Source of the DNA: Campylobacterales bacterium | GTDB taxonomy: Bacteria; Campylobacterota; Campylobacteria; Campylobacterales; JALSKU01 | Assembly: GCA_027023175.1 (NCBI GenBank) | Contig: JALVWW010000276.1 | Location: forward strand, 1-7,816 | Direction of reading: 5' to 3' | DNA: 7,816 nt | Shown: piece by piece, positions 6,926 to 7,816 of the stretch | Numbering within the stretch: position 1 is the stretch's first letter | Layout of the letters: every line of letters begins with the position of its first letter | Notes under the pieces: model-generated | Told to the model about the DNA's origin: nothing | The model's input: only the letters and a program-made list of their open reading frames with translations | Databases searched by the model: none | Position numbers and translations under genes: made by a program

Positions 6926-6935
6926 AGGATTATCT

Positions 6936-7040
6936 CTACTCTTTTGGCTCTTCTTCGTTTTCTTCCTTATCCATTACAAAGCCTACCACTAAAAGAGCTA
7001 TAACAAAAATGATAACTATACCAATATATAGATAAGACAT
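6936..7040 (-). CDS. Candidate 34-residue single-pass membrane microprotein
   Basis: Reading leftwards from an ATG at 7040 to a TAG at 6936-6938 gives 34 residues. They begin MSYLYIGIVIIFVIAL, with a hydrophobic helix at about 3-22, then a strongly acidic tail MDKEENEEEPKE. The clean split into one membrane helix and a charged tail is unlikely in random AT-rich sequence. AGG lies 6 nt before the ATG, a weak ribosome binding site. It sits about 30 nt downstream of tRNA-Asp on the same strand with no obvious terminator between, so it may be expressed from the tRNA transcript. It converges with the TPR-like gene, with 10 nt between stops. The shape is that of small oxidase or transporter subunits, but I cannot name a family. 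It is too short for routine gene finders. Confidence 0.55.
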   Translation of the reverse strand: MSYLYIGIVIIFVIALLVVGFVMDKEENEEEPKE

Positions 7041-7070
7041 AAAAAACCTGTTTTAAAAATATTTGAAAAG

Positions 7071-7147
7071 TGGCGCGGCGGACGAGACTCGAACTCGCGA
7101 CCCCCGGCGTGACAGGCCGGTATTCTAACCAGCTGAACTACCGCCGC
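7071..7147 (-). tRNA. tRNA-Asp (anticodon GTC)
   Basis: The minus strand reads GCGGCGG at its 5' end (7147) and CCGCCGC-G-CCA at the 3' end, a perfect 7-bp acceptor stem with encoded CCA. The anticodon loop is CTGTCAC, giving GTC, and the T-loop contains GTTCGAGTC. Length is 77 nt. It is the last tRNA of the cluster. Confidence 0.97.
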
Positions 7148-7158
7148 AACCAAAAGAA

Positions 7159-7234
7159 TGGTGGTCGCTAGAAGACTCGAACTTCTGACATCCACCTTGT
7201 AAGGGTGGCGCTCTACCAACTGAGCTAAGCGACC
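7159..7234 (-). tRNA. tRNA-Val (anticodon TAC)
   Basis: The acceptor stem GGTCGCT (5', ending at 7234) pairs with AGCGACC, followed by A and encoded CCA. The anticodon loop CTTACAA gives TAC. The D-arm has TAGCTCAGTTGGTAGAG and the T-loop GTTCGAGTC. Length is 76 nt. It is separated from tRNA-Asp by only 11 nt. Confidence 0.97.
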
Positions 7235-7251
7235 TGGAACCTGAAAAAACT

Positions 7252-7276
7252 GCAAGTTTTTTTAGGTCAAACTTGC
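7252..7276 (-). other. Hairpin with T-run in the Glu-Val tRNA spacer
   Basis: GCAAGTTT (7252-7259) and AAACTTGC (7269-7276) form an 8-bp stem with a 9-nt loop. On the minus strand the stem is followed by AGTTTTTTC, so it resembles a weak intrinsic terminator inside the tRNA operon. A processing signal is an equal possibility. Confidence 0.5.
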
Positions 7277-7285
7277 TAAGCGACC
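7275..7285 (-). repeat. 11-bp duplicate of the tRNA-Val 5' end
   Basis: GCTAAGCGACC occurs at 7224-7234 as the 5' end of tRNA-Val (minus strand GGTCGCTTAGC) and again at 7275-7285, exactly 51 bp further upstream in the transcript. The second copy has no matching 3' half. It looks like the scar of a tRNA duplication or deletion. It can also pair with nothing obvious in its own spacer. Confidence 0.6.
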
Positions 7286-7318
7286 GGAGATTTGCCCAAG
7301 AACTTTTATGCCAATAAA

Positions 7319-7394
7319 TGGCGACCCCAAGGGGATTTGAACCCCTGTTACCGCCGTGAAAGGGCGGGGTCCTGGGCCACTAGACGATGGGGTC
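7319..7394 (-). tRNA. tRNA-Glu (anticodon TTC)
   Basis: The acceptor GACCCCA (5', ending at 7394) pairs with TGGGGTC, followed by discriminator G and encoded CCA. The anticodon loop CTTTCAC gives TTC, flanked by a CCGCC/GGCGG stem. The T-loop contains GTTCAAATC. Length is 76 nt. Confidence 0.97.
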
Positions 7395-7401
7395 TTTTGG
7401 C

Positions 7402-7417
7402 TTAAGATTTATCTTAA
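7402..7417 (-). repeat. Short inverted repeat in the Lys-Glu tRNA spacer
   Basis: TTAAGAT (7402-7408) and ATCTTAA (7411-7417) are perfect inverted arms separated by TT. The whole spacer between the two tRNAs is 30 nt and this element fills half of it. A processing hairpin is possible; AT-only palindromes also arise easily by chance. Confidence 0.45.
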
Positions 7418-7424
7418 ATAAAAA

Positions 7425-7500
7425 TGGTGACCCCTGTTGGATTCGAACCAACGGCCACCTCCTTAAAAGGGAGATGCTCTACCAGCTGAGCTAAGGAGTC
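7425..7500 (-). tRNA. tRNA-Lys (anticodon TTT)
   Basis: The acceptor GACTCCT (5', ending at 7500) pairs with AGGGGTC, including one T-G wobble, followed by A and encoded CCA. The anticodon loop CTTTTAA gives TTT. The D-arm has TAGCTCAGCTGGTAGAG and the T-loop GTTCGAATC. Length is 76 nt. It is the first tRNA of the operon. Confidence 0.97.
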
Positions 7501-7507
7501 ACCCGTA

Positions 7508-7520
7508 CCATTTGAAATGG
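7508..7520 (-). repeat. Small palindrome at the start of the tRNA transcript
   Basis: CCATTTGAAATGG is a perfect inverted repeat around a single base, located where transcription from the promoter at 7528-7556 should begin. It could form a 5-bp hairpin with a 3-nt loop at the very 5' end of the tRNA precursor. Confidence 0.45.
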
Positions 7521-7527
7521 AGTTGAA

Positions 7528-7556
7528 ATTATAGAGAAAAAAATATCATTTGTCAA
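7528..7556 (-). promoter_or_regulatory. Full-consensus sigma-70 promoter of the tRNA operon
   Basis: On the minus strand TTGACA (7556-7551) is followed by exactly 17 bp and TATAAT (7533-7528), matching both consensus hexamers at the ideal spacing. Transcription should begin near 7521, about 20 nt before tRNA-Lys. The -35 box starts only 7 nt after the cinA stop codon. A strong promoter is expected for stable RNA genes. Confidence 0.9.
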
Positions 7557-7563
7557 GGGTTTT

Positions 7564-7816
7564 TTATGGGTTTTGAAAAAAAATATTTTTTTCTAGCTCA
7601 ATTAATAACTTTGCAGCATAAAGTACAGCCTGATTTTGAATGTAAACTCTGTCACCTTTAAAATGAACTCTCCTTATAACTTCCCCATTGTTTTTACTTT
7701 TTACTCCGATATATACTGTCCCGACAGGTTTCTCTTTTGTGCCTCCCACGGGACCGGCTATTCCGCTTATGGCTATGGAGATATCAGAGTTGCTCACATT
7801 TAAAGCACCCTCAAGC
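7564..7816 (-). CDS. cinA: CinA C-terminal domain / nicotinamide-nucleotide amidase PncC, 3' end; 5' part outside window
   Basis: This family hydrolyses nicotinamide mononucleotide to nicotinic acid mononucleotide and ammonia, a pyridine-nucleotide salvage step in the cytosol. The frame is open to the right edge (LEGALNVSNSD...), so the GTG at 7797 is internal and 83 C-terminal residues are visible. The family signature SGIAGPVGGT (7767-7738), followed by EKPVGTVYIGV, is intact. The last residues are a helical 'AVLYAAKLLIELEK' segment and the TAA at 7566-7564. Whether this is a full two-domain CinA (about 360-410 residues) or a free-standing PncC (about 160) cannot be told, because the start lies outside. 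It has no visible terminator of its own before the tRNA promoter, so cinA transcripts may run into the tRNA genes. Confidence 0.92.
   Translation of the reverse strand, partial: LEGALNVSNSDISIAISGIAGPVGGTKEKPVGTVYIGVKSKNNGEVIRRVHFKGDRVYIQNQAVLYAAKLLIELEKNIFFQNP

Noticed and set aside
7016..7255. 79-codon minus-strand open frame
   Set aside because: It runs through the tRNA-Asp and tRNA-Val genes, so it is an artefact of structured RNA sequence.
7562..7595. A- and T-runs at the cinA 3' end as a terminator hairpin
   Set aside because: The runs at 7575-7583 and 7585-7592 can pair, but they lie within the last cinA codons and no stable GC-containing stem is present.
1..7816. CRISPR array, insertion sequence, transposase or integrase
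   Set aside because: No regularly spaced repeats, terminal inverted repeats or recombinase-like frames were seen; the tRNA cluster has no attached integrase within the window.

Overview
The window looks like AT-rich chromosomal DNA of a member of the Campylobacterota (Epsilonproteobacteria). A free-living, respiratory, Sulfurimonas/Sulfurovum/Sulfurospirillum-like organism is the best guess. The reasons are a system II haem-lyase of the fused CcsBA type, a TMAO reductase paired with a monohaem cytochrome c as in Campylobacter jejuni (Cj0264c/Cj0265c type), a histidine kinase with the 'HQWRQPL' H-box common in this group, and T-rich promoters whose only clear element is a -10 box. The genus is inference.

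Plus strand, left to right. The 3' part of ccsBA (1-944) ends at a strong hairpin terminator (949-987). Next comes a respiratory and regulatory block. torA (1050-3446) is a Tat-exported molybdopterin N-/S-oxide reductase. It is followed at once by a small secreted monohaem cytochrome c (3456-4013). After a perfect 14-bp hairpin (4021-4061) come an OmpR-family response regulator (4076-4765) and a membrane histidine kinase with two HAMP-like segments (4769-6433), separated by 3 nt. A small secreted TPR-like protein with four cysteines (6479-6925) closes the plus-strand run.

Minus strand. A probable 34-codon membrane microprotein (7040-6936) lies downstream of a four-tRNA cluster. In transcription order the tRNAs are Lys(TTT), Glu(TTC), Val(TAC) and Asp(GTC). 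They are read from a full-consensus sigma-70 promoter, TTGACA-17 bp-TATAAT (7556-7528). The 3' end of cinA/pncC (C-terminal nicotinamide-nucleotide amidase domain) enters from the right edge.

How the genes fit together. CcsBA attaches haem to periplasmic c-type cytochromes, of which the small cytochrome here would be one client. That cytochrome is the likely electron donor to TorA for anaerobic respiration of TMAO or a related N-/S-oxide. The adjacent two-component system is the obvious candidate regulator. It would be a non-hybrid stand-in for the enterobacterial TorT/TorS/TorR system. An 11-bp direct repeat covers the -35 region of the torA promoter, which is the arrangement expected for an OmpR-family activator site. 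No torD chaperone gene and no torT gene are visible.
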